Below, piece after piece: positions 54,447 through 61,652 of a stretch of 64,000 bases of DNA; position 1 is the stretch's first letter; every line of letters begins with the position of its first letter. Below the pieces are notes generated by a model. The model did not search any database and was not told the origin of the DNA. It saw only the letters and a program-made list of their open reading frames with translations. A program made the position numbers and the translations under genes. This stretch comes from CAYFPX01 sp964501915 (GTDB lineage: Bacteria > Myxococcota_A > UBA796 > CAJQPC01), in the NCBI GenBank assembly GCA_964501915.1, contig CAZCVP010000006.1, forward strand, positions 1-64,000, given 5' to 3'.

Positions 54447-55139
54447 CTAGCCGGCGTTCAGGGAGAGATCGCCGGTGGGGTCGGTCTCCGACAGCTCGTC
54501 CTTGGCCCGGACCAGGGGGTCCTCGCCGGGCGTCACCTGGGCCTCGATGAAGCGGGGACCTCCGGCCGCCCGGGCCTCGCTCACCGCGGAGAGCACGTCG
54601 CTGACCAGGCCCCCGTCGACCAGGCGGGCCTTGATGCCGTAGCTCATGGCGTGGTGGCTCAGGCTGCCGGCGAGCTGCTCGGCGTAGGGTGCGTCGTCGC
54701 CGCGCTTCCAGGCGTGGGCGAGGAAGATCACCCGGAGGTGGTGCAGGGCGGCGAAGTTCAGGGCCTCGTGGAAGGCGCCACAGGACGCGGACCCCTCACC
54801 GAGGAAGGAGAGCACCGCGTCGTCGGGGTTGGCCATGGCCAGGCCGCAGGCGTGCAGCAGCCGCGCGGCCGGGGAGGTGGTGATCGGGGCCACGCGCCAG
54901 GGCCGGGCCCCGGCCAGCCCGTCGACCAGGCGGTCCCTGGGGCAGCCGCGCAGCACGGCGCCGAGGCGCTCCCGCAGGCCGGGCACGACCCAGTCGGTCT
55001 TCTCCACGCCGAGGAAGCCCCCGGCGATGATCGCCTCCAGGCCCCTGGCCGGCACCCCGAGGGGCCTGGGGCTCGAGGCCTGGAGCCAGAGGTCCGCCTT
55101 GCGGAGCTCGGTGAGCGCCTCCATCAGGGAGGGCTTCAC
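54447..55139 (-). CDS. short, degenerate E1-alpha-like subunit of 2-oxoacid dehydrogenase
   Basis: A 230-aa homologue of the E1 alpha subunit (normally 320-400 aa). The thiamine diphosphate motif GDG-x26-NN is changed to G114-E-G and, exactly 26 residues later, A143-W144; between them GAFHEALNFAALHHLRVIF is clearly homologous. So the Mg2+ ligands Asp and Asn are both altered. It has lost most of the N-terminal region. GTG start overlaps the E2 stop; 9 bp before lpdA. It may be structural or have lost thiamine chemistry. Confidence 0.75.
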   Translation of the reverse strand: MKPSLMEALTELRKADLWLQASSPRPLGVPARGLEAIIAGGFLGVEKTDWVVPGLRERLGAVLRGCPRDRLVDGLAGARPWRVAPITTSPAARLLHACGLAMANPDDAVLSFLGEGSASCGAFHEALNFAALHHLRVIFLAHAWKRGDDAPYAEQLAGSLSHHAMSYGIKARLVDGGLVSDVLSAVSEARAAGGPRFIEAQVTPGEDPLVRAKDELSETDPTGDLSLNAG

Positions 55140-56377
55140 CGCAGCTCCAGCAGCAGCGAAGCCGGGCTCTCCAGGACCTTCTTCAGCGCCGCCACGAACC
55201 TCGCTCCGACCGCGCCGTCGATGATGCGGTGGTCGAAGGAGGGGGACAGGTACATCATGTCGCGGATCGCGACCTCGCCGTCGACCACCATCGGGCGCTG
55301 GACGATGCGGTTCACGCCGAGGATGGCGACCTCGGGCACGTTGAGGATCGGGGTGGCGAAGACGCCGCCGATGTTGCCGACGCTGGTGACGGTGAAGGTG
55401 CCGCCCTGCAGCTCGTCGAGGCGGACCTTGCCCTCGCGGGTGCGCTGGATGAGGTCCGCCAGCTCCGCGGCGATCTGCAGGATGGACTTCTGCTCGCAGT
55501 TCTTGACCACGGGCACGAACAGCCCGTTGGGGGTGTCGGTAGCCACGCCGATGTTGACGTCGCCGTGGACCGCCAGGGCGAAGGGGTCGTCCTCGACGAC
55601 GGCGTTGACGTTGGGGAACTCCCGGAAGACGACAGCGCAGGCCTTCATCACGAAGGGCAGGTAGGTGAGCTTCACGCCCCGGGCGGCGGCGCCCTCCTTG
55701 AGCTGGCCCCGGAGGGTGACCAGGTCGGTGACGTCGACCTCGTCGACGTAGGTGAAGTGGGGGGCCGTGCGCTTGGACAGGGCCATCTGCTCGGCGATCT
55801 TGCGGCGCAGGCCGACGATCTTGATGCGCTCGACCGCGCCGGAGGGCACGACCTTGGCCTGGGGCAGCGCGGCGGGGGCCACCGGCGTGGCAGCCGGATC
55901 TGCGGCGGGGGCCGCGGCGTGCTGCACGAGGTCCGAGCGGGTGACCCGTCCACCGCGTCCGGAGCCGACGACCTTGGACAGGTCGACGCCGAGCTCTCGG
56001 GCGGAGCGGCGCACGGCGGGGGTGGCGATGGCCTTGGGGCCCCTGGGGCGGGGGGGTGGAGCGGTGGGAGCTGGCGGGGGTGTGGTGGCGGTCGGCTCGC
56101 TCGGCGGCTCGGCGGCGGCTCCAGCGCCGTTGGCGGGGGCGGCGCCGTCCTCGATGTCCACCAGCGGCGTGTGCACCGCCACCATGTCGCCCACGGCGTG
56201 GTGGAGGCGGGCGACCTTGCCCGCGCGGGGGGTGCTGATCTCCACGGTGGCCTTGTCGGTCATGATCTCGCAGACGGCCTGGTCCTCGGCGAGCACGTCG
56301 CCCTCCTGGACCAGCCACTGGACGACCTCGCCTTCGATGACGCCCTCGCCGATCTCGGGTAGCTTGAACTGGAACAT
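55136..56377 (-). CDS. dihydrolipoamide acyltransferase (E2)
   Basis: A 413-aa E2 with a single lipoyl domain at the N-terminus (lipoyl Lys in EIMTDKATVEI), a Pro/Ala linker, a peripheral subunit-binding domain (ATPAVRRSARELGVDLSKVVGSG), and a catalytic domain with NIGVATDTPNGLFVPV and the DHRxxDG motif in SFDHRIIDGAVGA. Intact and close to branched-chain/pyruvate-type E2. ATG start 9 bp downstream of the E1 beta gene. Confidence 0.93.
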   Translation of the reverse strand: MFQFKLPEIGEGVIEGEVVQWLVQEGDVLAEDQAVCEIMTDKATVEISTPRAGKVARLHHAVGDMVAVHTPLVDIEDGAAPANGAGAAAEPPSEPTATTPPPAPTAPPPRPRGPKAIATPAVRRSARELGVDLSKVVGSGRGGRVTRSDLVQHAAAPAADPAATPVAPAALPQAKVVPSGAVERIKIVGLRRKIAEQMALSKRTAPHFTYVDEVDVTDLVTLRGQLKEGAAARGVKLTYLPFVMKACAVVFREFPNVNAVVEDDPFALAVHGDVNIGVATDTPNGLFVPVVKNCEQKSILQIAAELADLIQRTREGKVRLDELQGGTFTVTSVGNIGGVFATPILNVPEVAILGVNRIVQRPMVVDGEVAIRDMMYLSPSFDHRIIDGAVGARFVAALKKVLESPASLLLELR

Positions 56378-56386
56378 CCGGGGCTC

Positions 56387-57301
56387 CTAGTAGGTGGCGC
56401 TGGCGGCCATGGCCGCGGCGACTTCGGCGGTCCCGCCCGACACCAGCGCCGGGGGGGCCTCCAGGTAGAGGAAGGCGGCCTCGGTGGCCGCGCGGAGGAT
56501 GCGGTCGGCGGCGGCACGGTCGGGGCTCTCGCCCTCGACCAGCAGCACCCGGCCGGTGCGACGGACGGACTCGGCGACCGCGCGCACGTCGAGGGGGGCG
56601 AGCGTGCGCAGGTCGATGACCTCGACCTCGTGGCCCTGCTCGGCGGCCTGCTCCGCCGCGTCGAGGGCGGCGGCGACGTCGGCGCCCCAGGCCAGGGCGG
56701 TGACGCTGTCGCCGGTCCGGGCGGTCCGGGCCTGGCCGATGGGCACGAGCGCGTCGGTCACCGGCCCGCGGCTTGCGTAGAGCGCCAGGGGCTCCAGCAG
56801 CACGAGGGGGCCCCGGTGGCGCACCGCCGCACGCAGCAGCCCGGCGGCGTCGGCCGGGCTGGAGGCGCTGGCGACGGTGATGCCCGGAGCGCTCAACAGC
56901 AGCCCGACGACGGACGCCTCCTGGAGGTCCCCCGCGGGGCCGCAGGGCAGCCGCAGGACCATCGGCGCCGAGAACTCTCCGCCGGTGCGGCTGGCGAGGG
57001 TGCCCGCCTCGGCGAGGAGCTGCTCCAGGGCCCCGAACACCCTGCCGGCGGAGGGAAGCTCGATGACCGGGATCCGCCCCCCCATGCCCAGCCCGGCCGC
57101 CACGCCGACGAGGCCGGCCTCCGACAGCGGCGTGTCGACCACCCGGGAGGCCCCGTGGGTCGCCAACAGGCCCTCGGTGGTCCCGGAGACTCCGCCGAGC
57201 ACGCCCACGGCCTCGCCGATGACCATCACCCGCTCGTCGGCGGTCAGCAGCTCGTCGAGGGTGTCGCGGATCGCGCGAGAGAACGGGACGGGCAGGCTCA
57301 A
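56387..57301 (-). CDS. E1-beta-like subunit of 2-oxoacid dehydrogenase, active site diverged
   Basis: A 304-aa transketolase-type beta subunit. Recognisable: GEAVGVLGGVSGTTEGLL, DTPLSEAGLVGVAAGLGMGG, VASASSPADAAGLLRAAVR, VEVIDLRTLAPLD and the C-terminal SESVRRTGRVLLVEG-like region. The usual GED is GEA, and the conserved active-site His segment (G-x-QHSQ) reads PAGDLQEAS, so the catalytic His is missing. TTG start overlaps the lipA TGA (TTGA). Confidence 0.82.
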   Translation of the reverse strand: MSLPVPFSRAIRDTLDELLTADERVMVIGEAVGVLGGVSGTTEGLLATHGASRVVDTPLSEAGLVGVAAGLGMGGRIPVIELPSAGRVFGALEQLLAEAGTLASRTGGEFSAPMVLRLPCGPAGDLQEASVVGLLLSAPGITVASASSPADAAGLLRAAVRHRGPLVLLEPLALYASRGPVTDALVPIGQARTARTGDSVTALAWGADVAAALDAAEQAAEQGHEVEVIDLRTLAPLDVRAVAESVRRTGRVLLVEGESPDRAAADRILRAATEAAFLYLEAPPALVSGGTAEVAAAMAASATY

Positions 57302-58206
57302 GAGAGCATCTCCGGGGCGGACTCGGACGTGCGGCGCAGGTCCTGGCGGATGTAGAACTCGCCGGCCTTGTAGCTCGAACGGACCAGCGGCCCGGAGGCC
57401 ACGACAGCGAAGCCCATGTCCCGGCCGGCCTGCTCCCAGGCGGCGAAGCGCTCCGGCTCGACGAAGCCGGCGACCTCCAGGTGACGGCTGGTGGGTTGGA
57501 GGTACTGGCCCAGGGTGAGGAAGGAGACCCCGACCTCGCGCAGGTGCCCCATGGTCTCCAGCACCTCGGCCTCGGTCTCGCCGCAGCCGACCATGATCGA
57601 TGACTTGGTGTGGTGGTGGGGCCGGCGGGCCTCGAGCCAGGCCAGGACCTCGAGGCTCTGGCGGTAGCCGGCCCGCGGGTCCCGCACGGTGGGCGTGAGG
57701 CGCTCGACGGTCTCGATGTTGTGGGCGATGACGGTCGGGTCGCTGGCTGCGATGTGCTCGAGCAGGTCCGGGCGGCCCTGGAAGTCGGGGATCAGGACCT
57801 CCACCAGGGTCCTGGGGCTGGCCTCGGCGATGGCCTGGACACACGCGGCGTAGTGGTCGGCCCCCTGGAGCTCCAGGTCGTCCCGGTTCACCGAGGTCAG
57901 CACCACGTAGTCCAGGCCCAGCTCGGCGATGGCCGAGGCCACGTTGGCGGGCTCGTCTGGATCGAGGGGGGCCCCGGACCTCCGGGTGTTCACGGCGCAG
58001 AAGCGGCAGCCCCGGGTGCAGAGGTCCCCCATGACCATGAAGGTCGCGGTGCCGCCGCCCCAGCACTCGCCGATGTTCGGGCAGCGGGCCTCCTCGCAGA
58101 CGGTGTGGAGGCTCAGCTCCCGCGCACGGGTCTTGATCCGCCCATAGCGGGCCTGCCGCTCCCCGCTGGGAAGTCGGACCTTGATCCATGGTGGCTTGCG
58201 CTGCAA
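57298..58206 (-). CDS. lipA: lipoyl synthase
   Basis: Radical SAM enzyme that inserts two sulfurs into octanoyl-E2. About 302 aa from a TTG at 58206. Auxiliary-cluster motif CEEARCPNIGEC (C-x4-C-x5-C) and radical SAM motif CTRGCRFC are both present, with SSIMVGCGETEAEV and the C-terminal VRSSYKAGEF, where the RSSY Ser ligates the auxiliary cluster. Being first in the 2-oxoacid dehydrogenase operon links lipoylation to its target E2. Confidence 0.95.
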   Translation of the reverse strand: MQRKPPWIKVRLPSGERQARYGRIKTRARELSLHTVCEEARCPNIGECWGGGTATFMVMGDLCTRGCRFCAVNTRRSGAPLDPDEPANVASAIAELGLDYVVLTSVNRDDLELQGADHYAACVQAIAEASPRTLVEVLIPDFQGRPDLLEHIAASDPTVIAHNIETVERLTPTVRDPRAGYRQSLEVLAWLEARRPHHHTKSSIMVGCGETEAEVLETMGHLREVGVSFLTLGQYLQPTSRHLEVAGFVEPERFAAWEQAGRDMGFAVVASGPLVRSSYKAGEFYIRQDLRRTSESAPEMLS

Positions 58207-58254
58207 GGGAGTGCCCTGTTGAAGGGGTCGATTCCTAACCGGATAGCGGGTTGC

Positions 58255-58764
58255 ATGGCCCGACCCACATCCTCCGTTCTCGCCGGACAGCCAGCACCCC
58301 CGTTCGACCTCCCAGACCAGCACAGCCAGCGACATCGCCTCGAAGACCTCGCCGGTCGAGCCGTGGTGCTGTGGTTCTACCCCAAGGACTTCACCAAGGG
58401 CTGAACCCTCGAAGCTCGCGGGTTCCGCGAGATCTGGGATCGCTGCCAGGAGCACGGCGTCGCGCTCTACGGCGTCAGCCTCGACTCCATCGACAGCCAC
58501 AAGCGCTTCGCAGAGTCCCTCGACGTGCCCTACCCGCTGCTCGCCGACCGCGGCGGCACCGTGGCCCGCGCCTACGGCGTCAGGCGGGGCCTGGGGCCGG
58601 TCGCCGTCGCCAGCCGCAGGACCTTCCTCATCGGACCCGATGGCCTCGTCGTCCGGCGCTGGGACAAGGTCGACGTCCACGCCCACCCCACCCAGGTCGA
58701 GGTGGCGCTCGCCGAGGAGGGCTTCCTCGGCGAGGACGCGATCCCCAGGAGAGGGAAGTCCTGA
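58255..58764 (+). CDS. selenocysteine-containing peroxiredoxin (Bcp/AhpC-TSA family), Sec50
   Basis: Thiol/selenol peroxidase reducing hydroperoxides. The frame ARPTSSVLAGQPAPPFDLPD...VVLWFYPKDFTKG-U-TLEARGFREIW matches Bcp-type peroxiredoxins residue for residue (YPKDxTxGCT in homologues), with TGA at 58402-58404 exactly at the peroxidatic Cys. The frame continues open for 119 codons of normal peroxiredoxin sequence (YGVSLDSIDSHKRFAESL, FLIGPDGLVVRRW) to TGA 58762. The residue five after Sec is Arg, not the Bcp resolving Cys. A SECIS hairpin follows the TGA. Full length 169 aa. Sec-containing PrxU of Eubacterium acidaminophilum is the precedent. Confidence 0.9.
58415..58431 (+). promoter_or_regulatory. 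SECIS hairpin after TGA 58402
   Basis: CTCGCG and CGCGAG form a perfect 6-bp stem around the loop GGTTC. Sixteen nt separate the TGA from the first loop G, and the loop begins GGU as in E. coli fdhF. Outer pairing of ACCC (58405-58408) with TGGG (58435-58438) can extend it. Confidence 0.85.
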
Positions 58765-58822
58765 TCGGAGCGCGAGTGTCGCTGTGGGCGACATTGGAGG
58801 CGTCACACACCCGTGTGGGCGC

Positions 58823-58849
58823 CCGAGTGTCGCTCACCACGACACTCGG
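58823..58849. promoter_or_regulatory. perfect 10-bp inverted repeat after the peroxiredoxin gene
   Basis: CCGAGTGTCG, loop CTCACCA, CGACACTCGG. It is preceded by two smaller hairpins (TGTCGC/GCGACA near 58777-58793 and CACAC/GTGTG near 58804-58817). No T run follows, so it may be a factor-dependent terminator or a protein site. Confidence 0.6.
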
Positions 58850-58879
58850 CTCTCGCCTGGGTGGTCTGGGACAGGGAAT

Positions 58880-58900
58880 TGAAAAGGACATTCACTTTCA
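58880..58900. promoter_or_regulatory. operator candidate 1 upstream of the bfd-like gene
   Basis: TGAAA-N11-TTTCA inverted repeat. Its twin is at 58943-58963, 63 bp away (six helical turns), both preceded by T. The sites face an iron-storage operon, so an iron- or redox-responsive repressor is the likely ligand. Confidence 0.55.
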
Positions 58901-58942
58901 GGTGGACACGGACCGGCGGGGTGGACATACTCCGAGGGTAGT

Positions 58943-58963
58943 TGAAAGTGACTTGCAATTTCA
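58943..58963. promoter_or_regulatory. operator candidate 2 upstream of the bfd-like gene
   Basis: Second TGAAA-N11-TTTCA palindrome, ending 10 bp before the ATG at 58974, where it could block translation initiation or a nearby promoter. Confidence 0.55.
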
Positions 58964-58973
58964 CGTTGGCTGG

Positions 58974-59267
58974 ATGCAGCACGAAGACGGCCACCTCCCG
59001 GGACCCTTCCTCCCCCTCGAGCGGGGGCGCCCGCTGCTCTGGCTGCCGACGCATCCCGAGGGGCTGCCCCGCACACCGGCCATCGGGCGCCCGATGACCC
59101 GCTGCGAGTGCGAGGAGGTGGGCTTCGACCAGGTCGCCGAGCGCGTCGAGGCCGGCGAGCCGCTCCAGCAGGTGGCCGAGCGCACGGGCTGCGGGCGGAA
59201 CTGCTCGGCCTGTGTCGACGACCTGCTGCGCCACCTGCACGCGCGTCGCGGACGCCCCTGCCACTGA
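58974..59267 (+). CDS. BFD-like [2Fe-2S] protein (bacterioferritin-associated ferredoxin type)
   Basis: A 97-aa protein whose C-terminal half is a BFD-like domain: CEC early, then TGCGRNCSACVDDLL, giving the C-x-C and C-x4-C-x2-C cluster ligands. The N-terminal ~40 residues are an extra segment not present in E. coli Bfd (64 aa). It probably reduces Fe(III) in bacterioferritin, encoded 90 bp downstream. Two palindromic operators lie upstream. Confidence 0.8.
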   Translation: MQHEDGHLPGPFLPLERGRPLLWLPTHPEGLPRTPAIGRPMTRCECEEVGFDQVAERVEAGEPLQQVAERTGCGRNCSACVDDLLRHLHARRGRPCH

Positions 59268-59356
59268 TCGGGCGGCTCGCCCACAGGGTGTGCTCCAGGG
59301 AAGCCGCCCGTCTGGCGTACGCGGGTTAGGTGGGGCGCCCTCCCAAGGAGCGCCAG

Positions 59357-59827
59357 ATGAAGGGCAACGAGCAGGTGATCGAGATCCTCAACGAGGTCCT
59401 GTGTGCTGAGCTGACCGCCGTGAACCAGTACTGGATCCACCACCGGATGCTGAAGGACTGGGGCTATGGCCTTCTCGCCAGCCACGCCCGCGAGGAGTCG
59501 CTCGAGGAGATGAAGCACGCCGATGGGGTCATCGAGCGCATCCTCTTCCTCGACGGCGTGCCGAACATGCAGAAGTACGGCAAGGTCAGCGTGGGGCGCG
59601 ACGTGGAGGAGCAGCACCGGTTCGACCTGGCGATCGAGCTGGAGGCGGTCGAGCACCTGAACAAGGGCATCGCGATCTGCCGGGAGCTGGGCGACAACGG
59701 CACCCGCGAGCTCCTCGAAGGCATCCTGCGCGAAGAGGAGGGGCACGTGGACTGGATCGAGACCCACCTCCACATGATCGAGGAGCTGGGACTCCAGAAC
59801 TACCTGGTGACGCAGGTCTCCGACTGA
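59357..59827 (+). CDS. bfr: bacterioferritin
   Basis: A 156-aa haem ferritin. Ferroxidase ligands E18, E51, H54 and later ExxH (EEGHVDW) are present, and the haem-ligand Met52 is in EEMKHADG. ATG at 59357 is preceded by AAGGAG. The Bfd-like gene upstream and shared operators suggest joint iron regulation. Confidence 0.96.
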   Translation: MKGNEQVIEILNEVLCAELTAVNQYWIHHRMLKDWGYGLLASHAREESLEEMKHADGVIERILFLDGVPNMQKYGKVSVGRDVEEQHRFDLAIELEAVEHLNKGIAICRELGDNGTRELLEGILREEEGHVDWIETHLHMIEELGLQNYLVTQVSD

Positions 59828-60031
59828 CAGCGTCCACGGCCCGGCCCGCCTGAGGGCTCCCGCTGACCCCTCTCGGTCCAGCACCGGGCGGGGCCGACGT
59901 GTGTCCGGCAGCACAGCCCGAGCCGGGGAGGCCGCCCGGAGCCGGGGGAGTTCGCCTCGGCAGGGGCGGAAGAATCCCCATAGGCGAAATGGCGATGGCG
60001 GAAAACGCGCCAGTATGGTAGATTTCCCACC

Positions 60032-61222
60032 GTGACCGCCTCCCTCGCCGATGCCGTCGCCGTCTTCCGCGGAAACCCCTTCACAGACAGCGGCATCGCA
60101 GCCCGGACCCGCCTGGGTCGCCTCCTCCTGACATCCTCCGCAGCACGGGCGATCCGCGGCGCCCTGCGGGGGGAGGTGGCGGTGGAGCCCGAGGGGCTGG
60201 TGCTCGCCGTGGCCCACGCCCGTGCCTGTGGCCTGGCCGATCCCGGCGCCGTGCTGAGCCCGGCCGTGCTGCCGGACCCGGTCGCCGCCGAGCTGCCGCG
60301 CCCGCGGGACGACTATGCACGCATCGGCTTCGCCGCCGCGCGCTGCTACCGGGCGCTGGAGGCCTGGCCAGGGCGGTCGGTCGCGGTCCGGACGCTTCGC
60401 CAGGAGGGCTGGCAGGCCGCCCTGGGGGAGGACCTCACCTCGGCCCTCGACCTGGAGTGGCTGCGGCGTCAGGAGCCGGTGGTCGTCTGTGGCGAGCCCG
60501 GGTCCGGTCGGGAGGCGCTGGCTCGTGCCGTGCTCGCGGGACTGCCGGCGCTGGCCGGTCGCCAGCCCTGGAGCGTCCCTGAGATCCTCTCCTGGGATCC
60601 CCCCGGGGCCGTGCCGGCCGACGCGGCGCTGCTCGTGCGGGACCCCGACCGGCTCGGCGCCGACGGGCAGCTCGCGCTCGCCCAGGCGGTGCGTGGGGCC
60701 AGCCACAGGCGGCTGGCGCTGTTGTGTGCACCGTGGCGCTCCGTCGCGGGACGGCTCCACCCGGAGCTGCGGGCAGTCCTGGTGGGACGGCGGCTGGAGA
60801 TCCCCGCCCTCCGGGACCGCGGCGAGGACCTCGGGGCCCTCTCCCTGTCCTGGCTGGTCTCCTGGAGCGCGGAGGTGCGCCGCCAGGGGGGCTTCGCCCT
60901 GGACTTCGGGCCAGCCATGCAGTGGCTCGCCGAGGTGGAGTCCCAGGACCGGACACGGCCGGACCAGGTCCTCCACCTCCAGGCGGCCCTGAGGACGATC
61001 GTGCTCGGCGGCCCACCCCCCCCCTCGCCGGTGGAGCCGCCTCCGGGCCCGGAGGACCTGCCTCCCGGGCTGGCCGCCGCCACCTGGAGCGAGCGGCAGG
61101 TGAAGGACTGGTACCTGCGTCGGGTCCACCGCCGGACAGGAGCGGTCGGGTCGACGGCCCGGATCCTGGGACTGGATCGCTCCACGGTGCGTGGGCGCCT
61201 GCGCATCGGGGAGGGCACATAG
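60032..61222 (+). CDS. degenerate enhancer-binding-protein-like AAA+ regulator
   Basis: A 396-aa protein with the layout of a sigma-54 activator but lacking key parts. The P-loop is GEPGSGREA (Lys replaced by Arg), no GAFTGA loop is visible, and Walker B is weak (DAALLVRDPDRL). It keeps LEIPALRDRGEDLGALSLSWL, the equivalent of the NtrC LPPLRxRxED segment, and a C-terminal Fis-like HTH (GSTARILGLDRSTVRGRLR). It probably regulates without sigma-54 or ATP hydrolysis. GTG start; 204 bp of sequence before it contain no clear promoter apart from TATGGT at 60013. Confidence 0.65.
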   Translation: MTASLADAVAVFRGNPFTDSGIAARTRLGRLLLTSSAARAIRGALRGEVAVEPEGLVLAVAHARACGLADPGAVLSPAVLPDPVAAELPRPRDDYARIGFAAARCYRALEAWPGRSVAVRTLRQEGWQAALGEDLTSALDLEWLRRQEPVVVCGEPGSGREALARAVLAGLPALAGRQPWSVPEILSWDPPGAVPADAALLVRDPDRLGADGQLALAQAVRGASHRRLALLCAPWRSVAGRLHPELRAVLVGRRLEIPALRDRGEDLGALSLSWLVSWSAEVRRQGGFALDFGPAMQWLAEVESQDRTRPDQVLHLQAALRTIVLGGPPPPSPVEPPPGPEDLPPGLAAATWSERQVKDWYLRRVHRRTGAVGSTARILGLDRSTVRGRLRIGEGT

Positions 61223-61618
61223 GTGCCGCTCCGCTTCGAGGAGGTGGTCTGCCGGGTCGTGGTGGAGCGTGCTCGACGGGGTGAGCTCGATGCGGCCTTG
61301 CTGGACGGGGCCTGCATCGTGCTCGGGCGGGGGGCGCTGGGGCCGCTGCTGGAGGCCCTGGAGCCGCTGCTGCCGGGGCTCGGACTCCCGGGACAACGGC
61401 TGGCGGGACTGGACCGCGAGACGGACAGCCGCGCGGCGGCGAGGGCACTGACCTCGCTCTCGGAGGCCCCGGCCGCCCTGCTGGTGGCGGAGCACCTGGA
61501 GCGGGCCCGCCGGAGCCTCGATCGCCTGGAGACCCTGACCGGGATCCAGGACCAGGAGGCTGCCCTGGAGGTCGAGGCGCTGGTGTCGGACCTCGTCGCG
61601 GGTCGGGGCGTGTTGTGA
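61223..61618 (+). CDS. hypothetical protein following the degenerate regulator
   Basis: A 131-aa helical protein starting with GTG directly after the TAG of the regulator gene, so coupled to it. Leu/Ala/Glu-rich with no motif (RGALGPLLEALEPLLPGLGLPG, HLERARRSLDRLETLTG). Cytoplasmic. Function unknown; a partner of the regulator by position. Confidence 0.55.
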   Translation: MPLRFEEVVCRVVVERARRGELDAALLDGACIVLGRGALGPLLEALEPLLPGLGLPGQRLAGLDRETDSRAAARALTSLSEAPAALLVAEHLERARRSLDRLETLTGIQDQEAALEVEALVSDLVAGRGVL

Positions 61619-61652
61619 ATTAGATCTCCGGTCGCCAGACCCCGGAGGTCCC

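Noticed and set aside
58402..58404. Peroxiredoxin as a nonsense pseudogene
   Set aside because: The stop falls exactly on the catalytic Cys codon, no other lesion exists, and a perfect SECIS stem follows.
59828..60031. Gene or RNA in the 204-bp gap after bfr
   Set aside because: No open frame with a ribosome site; only GC-rich sequence and a possible TATGGT -10 element.
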